The notes under the pieces: generated by a model
The model's database searches: none
Told to the model about the DNA's origin: nothing
The model's input: only the letters and a program-made list of their open reading frames with translations
NCBI GenBank assembly: GCA_021639365.1
Contig: JAJXHK010000021.1
Coordinates: forward strand, 1-33,295
Source of the DNA: Collinsella aerofaciens
Lineage (GTDB): Bacteria; Actinomycetota; Coriobacteriia; Coriobacteriales; Coriobacteriaceae
Length of the DNA: 33,295 bases
Direction: 5' to 3'
In this document: in pieces, positions 1-7,859 of the stretch
How positions within the stretch are numbered: the first letter of the stretch is position 1
Layout: each line of letters opens with the position of its first letter
Position numbers and translations under genes: made by a program

Positions 1-33
1 ATTTATTCAGTCCAAGTTTCGGGGTGCAGTTCA

Positions 34-55
34 CAGGCACCTTTGTGGTGGTTTT
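34..55 (+). repeat. Half copy of the CCACCACAAAGG palindrome family
   Basis: The right arm CCTTTGTGGTGGTTTT (40-55) and the preceding loop-like CAGGCACC match the complete copy at 31171-31213. No matching left arm is visible in bases 1-39, so this copy is degenerate or half length. It lies 45 bases before the first gene. Confidence 0.6.
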
Positions 56-99
56 CGCTATCATGGACAACGTTGAATTTCTACGAAGGAGCAGGGCAT

Positions 100-1959
100 A
101 TGGCGATTCTTTTGGGATGCGATTCCGTCAGCCTAGAGTTTCCCACCAAGCATATTTTCGATAGCGTGACGCTCGGCGTGGGCGAGGGCGACCGTATTGG
201 TATTGTCGGCAAAAACGGTGACGGCAAGTCGACGTTGCTGAGCGTGCTCGCGGGCACGTTGGAGCCCGACGACGGTCGCGTGACGCATCGCCGCGGCACC
301 ACGATCGGCCTGCTCGGCCAAAAGGACCAGCTTGTCGATACCGACACCGTGCATCATGCCGTCGTGGGCGACACGCCCGAGTACGAATGGGCATCGAGCC
401 CCCGCACGCGCCAGATCCTCGCCGGCCTCATTAGCGATGTGCCCTGGGAGGGCACGGTAGGCGAGCTTTCGGGCGGCCAACGCCGTCGCGTGGACCTCGC
501 GCGCCTGCTGATCGGCGACTACGACGTACTCATGCTCGACGAGCCCACCAACCACCTGGACATGCGCACCATCAACTGGCTTGCGCGTCACTTAAAGGCC
601 CGCTGGCAGCGCGGTCAGGGCGCCATGCTCGTGGTCACGCACGACCGTTGGTTCTTGGACGAGGTCTGCACCAGCATGTGGGAGGTCCACGACGGCCGGG
701 TCGACCCCTTCGAGGGCGGCTACTCGGCCTACATCCTGCAGCGCGTGGAGCGCGACCGCATGGCCGCCGTCACCGAGGAGCGTCGTCGCAACATGGCGCG
801 CAAGGAGCTCGCGTGGCTGAGCCGCGGTGCCCAGGCGCGCTCCACCAAGCCCAAGTTTCGTGTGGATGCCGCTCGCGAACTCATCGCCGACGTGCCGCCC
901 GTGCGTGACGAACTGGAGCTCAAGCGCCTCGCCGTGAGCCGCCTGGGCAAGCAGGTCATCGACGTGATCGACGTGGACGCCGGCTATGCGGATACCGATA
1001 GCGCGCCCAAGCAGGTGCTCACCGATGTGACCTGGCTCATTGGTGCGGGCGACCGCTATGGTCTTTTGGGTGAGAACGGCGCCGGCAAGTCGACGCTGCT
1101 CGACGTGATTCAGGGCAAGATCGCGCCCCTGCGCGGCCGCGTGAAGATTGGCCAGACGGTGCGCTTTGGCGTGCTGTCGCAGCAGCTCGAGGAGCTCGAG
1201 CCCTACATGGGCGACACGATCCGCGAGGTGCTCGGCAACTATAAGAAGTACTACGTCATCGACGGCAAGGAGACTTCGCCCGAGAAACTTTGCGAGCGCC
1301 TGGGCTTTACGACGCAGCAGCTCTGGAGCCGCATCGGCGATCTTTCGGGCGGCCAGCGCCGCCGCCTGTCGCTGTTGCTGACGATCCTGGACGAACCCAA
1401 CGTGCTCATCCTGGACGAGCCCGGCAACGACCTGGATACCGACATGCTCGCGATTGTCGAGGACCTGCTCGACGGCTGGCCCGGCACGCTAATCCTGGTG
1501 ACGCACGACCGTTTCCTTATGGAGCGCGTGACCGACCAGCAGTGGGCACTGCTCGATGGCCATCTGACGCATATGCCCGGCGGTGTGGACCAGTACCTGC
1601 GCCTGTGCAACGCTACCGCCGAGGGCGAGCCCGTGGGTGCGCCGAGCGCCAAGACCGGCACGTTTGACACCGGTGCCGCGGCGGCTGCGGCCGAAAAGCC
1701 CAAGTCGAGCGGCCAGCCCAATGGCCTTTCCAACGCCGAACGCCAGAAGCTTCGCCGCGAGGTGAGCTCGCTCGAGCGCAAAATGGAGACGCAGCGCGCC
1801 CGCGTGGAGGAGGCCGAGGCCGCGATGGCTCAGGTCGACCCCACCAACTACACGGCGCTGGGCGAGCAGCAGGCAAAGATCGACGAGGCCCATGCCGCCA
1901 TGGACGAGTTGGAGATGGCGTGGCTCGAGGCGAGCGAGAAGCTCGAGGGCGAGGAGTAG
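100..1959 (+). CDS. ABC-F family ATPase (Uup-like)
   Basis: Soluble protein of 619 aa with two ABC ATPase domains and no membrane segment, the arrangement of ABC-F proteins that act on the ribosome. Domain 1 has Walker A GKNGDGKST, signature LSGGQRRR and Walker B MLDEPTNHLD. Domain 2 has GENGAGKST, a second LSGGQRRR and LILDEPGNDLD. An Ala-rich linker is followed by a charged C-terminal helical segment of about 80 residues that looks like the coiled coil of Uup. The ATG at 100 is chosen because GAAGGAGCAGG lies just upstream; an in-frame start at 43 has no such site. The stop is 6 bases before the next gene, so the two are probably co-transcribed. Uup rather than EttA or a resistance ABC-F is inferred from the C-terminal tail. 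Confidence 0.9.
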   Translation: MAILLGCDSVSLEFPTKHIFDSVTLGVGEGDRIGIVGKNGDGKSTLLSVLAGTLEPDDGRVTHRRGTTIGLLGQKDQLVDTDTVHHAVVGDTPEYEWASSPRTRQILAGLISDVPWEGTVGELSGGQRRRVDLARLLIGDYDVLMLDEPTNHLDMRTINWLARHLKARWQRGQGAMLVVTHDRWFLDEVCTSMWEVHDGRVDPFEGGYSAYILQRVERDRMAAVTEERRRNMARKELAWLSRGAQARSTKPKFRVDAARELIADVPPVRDELELKRLAVSRLGKQVIDVIDVDAGYADTDSAPKQVLTDVTWLIGAGDRYGLLGENGAGKSTLLDVIQGKIAPLRGRVKIGQTVRFGVLSQQLEELEPYMGDTIREVLGNYKKYYVIDGKETSPEKLCERLGFTTQQLWSRIGDLSGGQRRRLSLLLTILDEPNVLILDEPGNDLDTDMLAIVEDLLDGWPGTLILVTHDRFLMERVTDQQWALLDGHLTHMPGGVDQYLRLCNATAEGEPVGAPSAKTGTFDTGAAAAAAEKPKSSGQPNGLSNAERQKLRREVSSLERKMETQRARVEEAEAAMAQVDPTNYTALGEQQAKIDEAHAAMDELEMAWLEASEKLEGEE

Positions 1960-1965
1960 GCGAGG

Positions 1966-2736
1966 ATGATCAAAGCCGCGTTTTTCGATATCGACGGTAC
2001 GCTGCTGAGCTTTAAGACCCACCGGATTCCGGCGTCGGCGCGGCAGGTGCTCGACAGCTTTCGCGAGCAGGGGATTGCGTGCGTGATCGCCACGGGCCGT
2101 CCGACCTACCAGATGCCGGACTGGCTGTTCGACCTGGGCTGGGATGCGTACATTACGCTTTCGGGCCAGCACTGCTTTGATGCCGAGGGGGTTTACCGCA
2201 GCTGCCCGATCGATCCGGACGACGTCGCGGTGATTGTGGACCAGGTGGCGCAGGGGCGCTACGACTCGCTGTGCATGCAGGGCGAGAGCTCGTTTGTGAA
2301 CCGCCTGTCCGAGCGCGTGGTGACGGCTGGCAGCAACGCGGGAATCGTCTACCACGAGGAGCCGTTTGAGCACGCCTTTGACGCACCGGTCTACCAGTTC
2401 TGCGCCTTTGTGGACCCGGCCGACGAGCATATCGTGACTGATGCGGTTTCACATTCGCTGACTACGCGCTGGTGCGATCTGTTCTGCGATATTATTCCCG
2501 CTAACGGCGGTAAGGACCTAGGGGTGGCAGCGACGCTGGAGCGCTTGGGCATCGACGCGAGCGAGGCGATCGCCTTTGGCGATGGCGAGAACGACCTGTC
2601 GATGTTTTCCGCCGTGGGCACGAGCGTGGCCATGGGCAACGCGCAGGATACCGTGAAGGCCGCGGCGACCTACGTGACGACCGCCGTGGACGACGACGGC
2701 ATCTACAACGCCGCCAAACACTTTGGCCTGCTGTAG
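1966..2736 (+). CDS. HAD superfamily Cof-type phosphatase
   Basis: A 256-aa hydrolase of the haloacid dehalogenase superfamily, Cof/YidA-like type IIB. Motif I FFDIDGTLL is at residues 6-14 with D8 as nucleophile and D10 as acid. Motif II is in the VIATGRP region, motif III Lys is in NGGKDLG, and motif IV is FGDGENDLSMF near residue 205. These enzymes dephosphorylate sugar phosphates, nucleotides or cofactors in the cytosol; the substrate cannot be read from the sequence. It starts 6 bases after the ABC-F stop, and GGCGAGG overlapping that stop can serve as ribosome binding site. It ends in a hairpin terminator. Confidence 0.9.
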   Translation: MIKAAFFDIDGTLLSFKTHRIPASARQVLDSFREQGIACVIATGRPTYQMPDWLFDLGWDAYITLSGQHCFDAEGVYRSCPIDPDDVAVIVDQVAQGRYDSLCMQGESSFVNRLSERVVTAGSNAGIVYHEEPFEHAFDAPVYQFCAFVDPADEHIVTDAVSHSLTTRWCDLFCDIIPANGGKDLGVAATLERLGIDASEAIAFGDGENDLSMFSAVGTSVAMGNAQDTVKAAATYVTTAVDDDGIYNAAKHFGLL

Positions 2737-2752
2737 CTGCGGATTCGGCATT

Positions 2753-2818
2753 TGGGGACGTTCCTTTTCTGCCGTCAGTTGGGGACACTCCTTGCGGGGC
2801 GTGTCCCCGTTTTGTTTT
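2753..2818 (+). terminator. Rho-independent terminator built from GGGGAC repeats
   Basis: GGGGACAC (2781-2788) pairs with GTGTCCCC (2801-2808) and is followed by GTTTTGTTTTT. A related unit, TTGGGGACGTTCC, sits just before it at 2754. The same GGGGACGTTC and GGGGACA words recur at 26361 and 26386, so this terminator may derive from a dispersed repeat. It closes the ABC-F/HAD transcription unit. Confidence 0.75.
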
Positions 2819-2948
2819 TGCCCCGTGCGTTTTGTGAAACACGGTTAACTTTTTAAACAACGTAGTAAGACATGGGCAACTTTTGCGGTAAAGTAAATCA
2901 AGTAAAAGTATCCAAAGGCTAACTAGAAGCCATCGCGAAAGGCGGCCC

Positions 2949-3326
2949 ATGGCCCTACGTGAATCCGGAGAAGACTATCTCGAATCGATCTACGTCCTAT
3001 CGGAACGTCAGGGCATCGTGCGCTCGATCGACGTTGCCGAATACTTGGGCGTAACCAAAGCAAGCGTCTCTAAAGCCATGGCGGCCTTGGAGAGCACCGG
3101 CTACGTGGAGATGGGCAAACGCGACGTGCATCTGACGGAACGCGGTCTTGAGGTTGCCCGTCAAATGTGGGAGCGCCACTGCTTTTTTGTAGGGCTGCTA
3201 GAGGACGCAGGCGTAACGCCCGAGGTCGCGTCGCAAGAGGGCTGCCACATGGAGCACTGCCTGAGCGAGGAGAGCTTCGAGAAGCTAAGATCGATGCTGA
3301 GACGGGGCAGCGACCGGGATCAGTAA
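2949..3326 (+). CDS. Short DtxR/MntR-family metal-dependent repressor
   Basis: A 125-aa protein with an N-terminal winged helix-turn-helix (SIDVAEYLGVTKASVSKAMAAL at about 26-47, wing near 52-62) and the start of a metal-binding dimerisation domain. Candidate ligands by comparison with family patterns are D9, E12, H77, C99, E102 and H103. Asp at 9 is MntR-like, while Cys at 99 recalls the Cys of iron-sensing DtxR, so metal choice is unclear. It lacks the SH3-like third domain of long DtxR proteins and is somewhat shorter than MntR. GCGAAAGGCGG precedes the ATG. It likely represses metal uptake genes when loaded with Mn or Fe; its targets are not shown, though a DtxR-like box lies at 11914. 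Confidence 0.85.
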   Translation: MALRESGEDYLESIYVLSERQGIVRSIDVAEYLGVTKASVSKAMAALESTGYVEMGKRDVHLTERGLEVARQMWERHCFFVGLLEDAGVTPEVASQEGCHMEHCLSEESFEKLRSMLRRGSDRDQ

Positions 3327-3404
3327 CCCCACCAACCAAGTTCAACTCAGACAAGGAACCCCGCCTGCAAGCGATGCCCAAGAACCGCCAGTTGTGTCGC
3401 CGCA

Positions 3405-3533
3405 GGCCGGGGCCGGGCTTGGTTTTGAAAACAATCCGCAGACCAGAAGCGCCCCCGTTCGTAGCTCCGAAGGAGCAGAACGGGGGCGCTTCATTGGTCG
3501 AGGACGTTTTCAAAACCAAGCCCGGCCCCGGCC
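3405..3533. repeat. Nested 129-base inverted repeat, bidirectional terminator
   Basis: Arms 3405-3432 and 3506-3533 are perfect 28-base reverse complements. Inside, 3441-3460 pairs with the segment starting at 3478, perfect for the first 15 pairs and then offset by two extra bases. At the tip, GCTCC (3464-3468) pairs with GGAGC (3472-3476). The unit lies between the convergent DtxR-like and P-type ATPase genes, 17 bases from the ATPase stop, and can fold on either strand. No long T-run follows, so a termination role is inferred from size and position. Confidence 0.85.
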
Positions 3534-3549
3534 GGAGGGACCACAGGCG

Positions 3550-5502
3550 CTACAGGTTCTTGACACCCATCGCGCGCATGGCGTTCAGGATGGCGATGAT
3601 CGCCACGCCCACGTCGCCGAACACGGCAAGCCACATATTGGCGATGCCCAGCGCTGCCAGCACAAGGATCAGCAGCTTAATGCCCAGCGCAAAGATGATG
3701 TTCTGCCAAACAATCGACATGGTCTTGCGCGCCACGCGGATCGCGCGGGAAATGTTGGACGGCTTGTCGTCCATCAGCACCACGTCGGCGGCCTCGATCG
3801 CGGCGTCGGAGCCCATGGCGCCCATGGCAATGCCCACATCAGCGCGCGTAAGCACAGGCGCGTCGTTGATACCGTCGCCGACAAAGGCGAGCTTGCCCTT
3901 GCCACTTTCGGCCGCGAGCAGCGCCTCAACGCGCTCGACCTTGTCGCCCGGCAGGAGCTGCGCGTGGAACTCGTCGAGACCCAACTGTTCGGCAACGGAC
4001 GCAGCCACTTCCTCGCGGTCGCCTGTGAGCATGACGGTGCGCTTGATGCCGGCGGCGTGCAGGTCGCGGATTGTCTTCTCGGCATCGGCCTTGACGGTGT
4101 CGGCAATCACGATGTGGCCGGCATACACGCCGTCCACGAGCACGTGGAGGATCGTGCCGACAACCTCACAGTCCGGTGCTTCAACGCCGGTCGCGGCGAG
4201 CATCTTGGCGTTGCCGACGACGACATGCATGCCGTCGATGGTCGCCGTCACGCCGTGGCCCGCGTTATTAGCGGAATCCTTCACGCGCTTGGGGTCGAGC
4301 TCGCCCTGGTAGGCGGCGCGCACCGACTGCGCGATAGGGTGATCGGAGAACGACTCGGCGAGGGCGGCGACTTCGAGCAGCGACTGCTCGGTATGGCCTG
4401 CCTCGGGGTGCACCGCGACGACTGAGAACGTGCCGTTGGTGAGGGTGCCCGTTTTGTCGAAGACGACGGTGTCCACGTCGGCGAGCGTCTCGAGGTAGTT
4501 GGAGCCCTTGATGAGAACGCCCAGCTTGGACGCGCCGCCGATGCCGCCAAAGAAGCTGAGCGGCACACTGATCACGAGGGCGCACGGGCAGCTGACGACC
4601 AGGAAGGTCAGACCGCGCAGAATCCAGTCGGACCAGGCACCGGTGACCAGGCCGCCGCCGAGCGCGAGCGCCGCGGCAGCGCCGGTGACGGCGGGGGTGT
4701 AGACGCGGGCGAAGCGCGTGATGAAGTTTTCGGTGCGCGCCTTCTTTTCGCTGGCATTCTCCACGAGCTCCAGGACGCGCGCGACGGTGGACTCGCCAAA
4801 CGGCTTGGTGGTGCGCACGTGGATGAGGCCCGTCATGTTGATGCAGCCGCTGATGATGTCGTCGCCGGACTTGGCGGGGCGGGGGACTGACTCGCCCGTG
4901 AGCGCGGCGGTGTCGAGCTGGGTTTCGCCCTCGACGATAACGCCGTCGATAGGCACGCGCTCGCCGGGCTTGACCACGATTACGGTGCCGACGGCGATGT
5001 CATCGGGGAAGACTTGCTCGAGCGTGCCGTCGGGCTGCTCGACGTTAGCGTAGTCGGGCGCGATGTCCATCATGGCACTGATCGACTTGCGGCTCTTGCC
5101 CACGGCGTATGCCTGGAACAACTCGCCGACCTGGTAGAACAGCATGACGGCGGCGCCTTCGGCCATGTGTGGGTCGGTGTCGGGGAAGAGCACCATGGCG
5201 AACGCGCCGATGGTCGCGACGGCCATGAGGAAGCTCTCGTCGAAGGCCTTGCCGCGGCGGATGTTGTTGAACGCCTTCTGGAGCACGTCGTAGCCGGCAA
5301 TTAGGAACGGCACCAGGAACAGCACGAAGCTGGCGTAGATGTCACCCGGGGTGCCGAATGCAGCGGTAAGGGCGCCGAGCTCGTCGAGGGCATAAACAAC
5401 GGCAAAAATGCCCAGTGCTACCAGGATGCGGTTGCGCTTGTGCTCAAGGGACTCTTTCTTCTTGCGCTTCTTCTTTTTCTTTTTGGGATCGGCGGCTGCC
5501 AT
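3550..5502 (-). CDS. Zinc/cadmium-exporting P1B-type ATPase
   Basis: A 650-aa heavy-metal P-type ATPase. It shows the metal-site motif SCPCALV in a membrane segment, phosphorylation motif DKTGTLT, nucleotide-domain signature with HP (SDHPIAQ), and hinge GDGINDAPVL. The last membrane pair has GIKLLIL followed by WLAVFGDVG, the conserved Lys and Asp of ZntA/CadA-type P1B-2 pumps, so Zn/Cd/Pb export is preferred over copper. There is no N-terminal HMA domain; the start is a Lys-rich tail (residues 6-16). The separate HMA protein upstream may replace that domain. AAATGGGAGG precedes the ATG. An ArsR-type operator lies 24-44 bases upstream of the start, so expression is probably metal-induced. Confidence 0.92.
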   Translation of the reverse strand: MAAADPKKKKKKRKKKESLEHKRNRILVALGIFAVVYALDELGALTAAFGTPGDIYASFVLFLVPFLIAGYDVLQKAFNNIRRGKAFDESFLMAVATIGAFAMVLFPDTDPHMAEGAAVMLFYQVGELFQAYAVGKSRKSISAMMDIAPDYANVEQPDGTLEQVFPDDIAVGTVIVVKPGERVPIDGVIVEGETQLDTAALTGESVPRPAKSGDDIISGCINMTGLIHVRTTKPFGESTVARVLELVENASEKKARTENFITRFARVYTPAVTGAAAALALGGGLVTGAWSDWILRGLTFLVVSCPCALVISVPLSFFGGIGGASKLGVLIKGSNYLETLADVDTVVFDKTGTLTNGTFSVVAVHPEAGHTEQSLLEVAALAESFSDHPIAQSVRAAYQGELDPKRVKDSANNAGHGVTATIDGMHVVVGNAKMLAATGVEAPDCEVVGTILHVLVDGVYAGHIVIADTVKADAEKTIRDLHAAGIKRTVMLTGDREEVAASVAEQLGLDEFHAQLLPGDKVERVEALLAAESGKGKLAFVGDGINDAPVLTRADVGIAMGAMGSDAAIEAADVVLMDDKPSNISRAIRVARKTMSIVWQNIIFALGIKLLILVLAALGIANMWLAVFGDVGVAIIAILNAMRAMGVKNL

Positions 5503-5525
5503 GATTCAAACCTCCCATTTGAGTG

Positions 5526-5546
5526 TATGAACACTCGCTCATATAA
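5526..5546 (-). promoter_or_regulatory. ArsR/SmtB-type operator before the P-type ATPase
   Basis: TATGAACACTCGCTCATATAA differs at only two positions from the corresponding operator arm at 6266 (TATGAACATGCGCTCATATAA). It keeps the TATGA...TCATA inverted ends typical of ArsR/SmtB operators. It lies between a terminator and the ATPase start, suggesting that the ATPase has its own repressible promoter. Confidence 0.8.
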
Positions 5547-5556
5547 TTTCGCGAGC

Positions 5557-5581
5557 AAAGGCCGCGGCAAGCGCGGCCTTG
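5557..5581 (-). terminator. Hairpin terminator after the HMA gene
   Basis: AAGGCCGC (5558-5565) pairs with GCGGCCTT (5573-5580). On the minus strand the stem is followed by TTTGCTCGCG, so the U-tract is weak. It separates the repressor/HMA unit from the ATPase promoter. Confidence 0.6.
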
Positions 5582-5601
5582 CAGGTCAACGTATGCGCGG
5601 G

Positions 5602-5820
5602 TTAGAGAATGATTTCGCAGTCTGGCTCGGCGTCGGCGGTGAATTCAACGACGCGGTCCAGGACCTCGTCGAACTTGGCGTCGTCGGCCTCGAGCGTCAG
5701 CTTCTGGGTCATAAAGTTGACCGAAACGGACTTGACGCCATCGAGCTTAGCCAGCTCGTCCTGAAGTTCACGCGCGCAGTTGGCGCAATCGATCTCGTCG
5801 AGCTTAAACTGCTTTTTCAT
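5602..5820 (-). CDS. Small HMA-domain metal chaperone
   Basis: A 72-aa stand-alone heavy-metal-associated domain (ferredoxin-like fold). The metal motif is DCANC with D11, C12 and C15. An Asp just before the first Cys is the ZntA-like version (MDCxxC), whereas copper chaperones usually have MTCxxC. That fits Zn/Cd delivery to the neighbouring pump, which lacks its own HMA domain. A second acidic-Cys segment (EPDCEI) at the C-terminus could add a ligand. AAAGGAA precedes the ATG. It lies 63 bases downstream of the ArsR gene and is probably co-transcribed with it. Confidence 0.85.
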   Translation of the reverse strand: MKKQFKLDEIDCANCARELQDELAKLDGVKSVSVNFMTQKLTLEADDAKFDEVLDRVVEFTADAEPDCEIIL

Positions 5821-5883
5821 GGTGGGTTCCTTTCCCTGTGTTAGCGGTCTGGGTGCCGGCCGCGCTGATACCGTGGTTGATTG

Positions 5884-6249
5884 CTATTCGCAGATATGGC
5901 TCATGCCCTGGTTGAGCATGGTGTAGACGTGATCGTCGGCAAGCGAGTAGAGAATGTTGCGGCCGTCGCGGCGGAACTTGACCAGGTGCGACTGCTTAAG
6001 CGTGCGCAGCTGGTGCGACACCGCAGACTGCGAGGTCGCGGTCGCTTCGGCGATGTCAGCCACGCAGAGCTCGCGACCCATGAGGGCATAGAGAATCTTG
6101 ATGCGTGTGGTGTCGCTGAAGACCTTGAACAGGTCGGCCAGGTCGTACAACAGCTCCTCGTCGGGAAGGTCCTCGGGCGAGCAGGTGGTGGGGACGATCG
6201 GCTCGGTGGCCTCGATGCCAGTCTTTGTTTCATCAGCGTGGCTGCTCAT
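5884..6249 (-). CDS. ArsR/SmtB-family zinc-responsive repressor
   Basis: A 121-aa winged-helix repressor. DNA-binding helix region is SQSAVSHQLRTLKQSHLV. The last helix carries D105-x-H107-x10-H118-x2-E121, which matches the alpha-5 zinc site of SmtB (Asp-x-His...His-x-x-Glu) in spacing and identity. The alpha-3 ELCVAD has only one Cys, unlike the two-Cys CadC/ArsR site, so zinc (or Co) sensing through alpha-5 is favoured. The N-terminal 25 residues are a polar tail. A consensus promoter and a 22-base inverted repeat lie directly upstream, pointing to autoregulation, and a near-copy of the operator controls the ATPase. Confidence 0.9.
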   Translation of the reverse strand: MSSHADETKTGIEATEPIVPTTCSPEDLPDEELLYDLADLFKVFSDTTRIKILYALMGRELCVADIAEATATSQSAVSHQLRTLKQSHLVKFRRDGRNILYSLADDHVYTMLNQGMSHICE

Positions 6250-6262
6250 TGCAACATCCTTT

Positions 6263-6323
6263 CATATGAACATGCGCTCATATAACTTATTTCCGATTAT
6301 ATGAGCGCATGTTCATATGTCAA
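6263..6323 (-). promoter_or_regulatory. Autoregulated promoter and paired operator of the ArsR gene
   Basis: On the minus strand TTGACA (6323-6318) and TATAAT (6301-6296) are separated by 16 bases, a full consensus pair. The segments 6263-6284 and 6298-6319 are perfect 22-base reverse complements, and each itself contains ATATGA ... TCATAT. One arm fills the -35/-10 spacer and the other covers the start region, so bound repressor would block polymerase. Confidence 0.92.
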
Positions 6324-6668
6324 TGACGTTCAGGTAATTCGTCGCACAAAATGATGGGGAATAGTGGACGAGATTCCGGACTGAGCGGTTTTGATAGCCG
6401 ATGCCGGGGTGGGTGCCCCCGCGCCGTGCAAAAATTGGAGTATTCTGCAACTATAGGGGGTCCGTTAATCTATTCCAGGCCAAATAAAGCCGCTCAAGAG
6501 TTATCCAAGGGCGGTAAACAGTCAAGGTCTTCCTCAAATGTTACCTAACGTTCCCGTTCGATAGCGTTTTTGTTTCTCATTTGGATTAACTTGTGGGTGC
6601 TGGAGGGCCGACCCTGCTGAATACTCGCAATTTTGCACATCGCTAGGGTACCCACCTTGTTAGCCGGT
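6324..6668. other. Non-coding AT-richer gap with an inverted repeat pair
   Basis: No convincing gene. The segments 6426-6449 and 6615-6638 are imperfect inverted copies (20 of 24 positions match), both containing GTGCAAAA and GAGTATTC. Base composition is more AT-rich than the flanking genes. The gap lies just downstream of the broken AbiEi-like gene. Confidence 0.6.
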
Positions 6669-7859
6669 CTAGCTTCCGGCCCCGAAGATTCTGCCCTCGG
6701 GCGCGAGGCTGCTTATTTGGGCAAATGATGGGCTGTCGGATTCGACAGTCTGCATGTCATCGATTGCCGGAACTTCATTTATTGTCGGGTCATCCAGCGT
6801 GATGCCTTCGAGTGTTGCTTTTTCGAGGTCGATTCGTTGACGATCTTCGGAATCCTGGCGAAGCTGCTTCTGAATTCGCTTTTTCTCTTCTATAAACCTT
6901 CTGAGCACAAACTGTCTCAGGTCCTCTTGCATGATTTGAAAGTCTTTTGGCAGACGCGAGGGGCGTATGCCCTCTTTCCGTTGGATCGCCTCCATGACCC
7001 TAACGAAAGCGCTGGCATGCATAAAGGAATAGCGACTGACGGTGATGATTCCGTATCCCATGGACGCAAGCGCATTCTTGCGCTCCTCATCGATGGCGCG
7101 GTCTTCTTCCGCGTCATGATAAAACCCGTTGTATTCAATGTCTGTGCGAGATTTCTTTAGATACGCATCCATAAAGAACTTTTTGCGTCTCGTGAGATTC
7201 TTTGCGGCGGCGGTGACCTGCACCTCGTAATCGGTCTCAATTCCCTTAATACCAAGCCCTCATTCGCTTTTAGGCAGCGTTAGCATCATGACAAAGGCCG
7301 TTTCCATAGGAGACCGGCATCCGTCGCGCACACATTGGATCGCCTTTCGGGCAAGGGCCAGACCGTCGCATCTGGTAATGGAATTAAAGAACTGTTTCAA
7401 CCTCTTGGTCGAGGTGAGCGCGAAACGCTCGTTATAAGAGGTGGAAGAGCCGGTTCCAAGGGAGTAAACGCCGCACAATTCAAAGTAGTACTCCACCAGT
7501 TCGCGAAAAGGGAGATAGGTGGCGGCCTGAAGCGCGCAAAGCTCAACGCCAACAATGAAGATGCCATCTTTGAGCTCTATAAAGCGTGAGTTCGAGAATC
7601 GTTTTGACGTAACGTGGCATTGACAGTTCATTGCGTAGCGCGCATTCCTGCGATCAAACACCATCACCTCGATGGAATCATTTGCGTCGAGGGAAACATT
7701 GTGTTTGGTGAGCCATGCTGCGGCTGCGTCAAGGAGCGTTCCGGTGGGACATGATCCGTAAATCGCGGCAGGGTTACAGGGCTTGGTGTCTTTCGCAGAC
7801 GCCGAATGCGCGGCCTGGTAGACCGCTTTTGCAGTGGTATGTGACAATACGATACTCAT
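6669..7859 (-). pseudogene. AbiEi-like / Vsr-DUF559-like protein split by an in-frame TGA
   Basis: One reading frame of about 396 codons broken only by TGA at 7262-7260 (codon 200). The first 199 residues resemble the AbiEi-type regulator fold of actinobacteria (segments IEVMVFDRR, GIFIVGVELCALQAA, ELVEYYFELCG, SPMETAFVMMLTLP). The downstream part continues without a frame change and resembles Vsr/DUF559 nuclease-like domains: D231, E242-x-N244-G and H248, then DEERKNALASMGYGIITVSRYSF. The C-terminal 90 residues are charged and helical. The TGA falls where relatives commonly have a Gly-Gly turn before GLGI, so a GGA to TGA change is plausible. Re-initiation at a GTG (7223) cannot be excluded. 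Function is unknown; phage defence or toxin-antitoxin roles are only suggested by the family. The intact paralogue is at 16151. Confidence 0.7.

Noticed and set aside
3167..4312. Plus-strand frame running through the nested repeat into the ATPase
   Set aside because: Composed of repeat and antisense ATPase sequence; no family likeness.
6351..6548. 65-codon plus-strand frame in the gap after the ArsR promoter
   Set aside because: No ribosome binding site, biased composition, and crosses the inverted repeat.
7260..7262. TGA read as selenocysteine in the AbiEi-like gene
   Set aside because: No selenoprotein family fits, the position matches Gly in relatives, and no clear SECIS-like hairpin follows.
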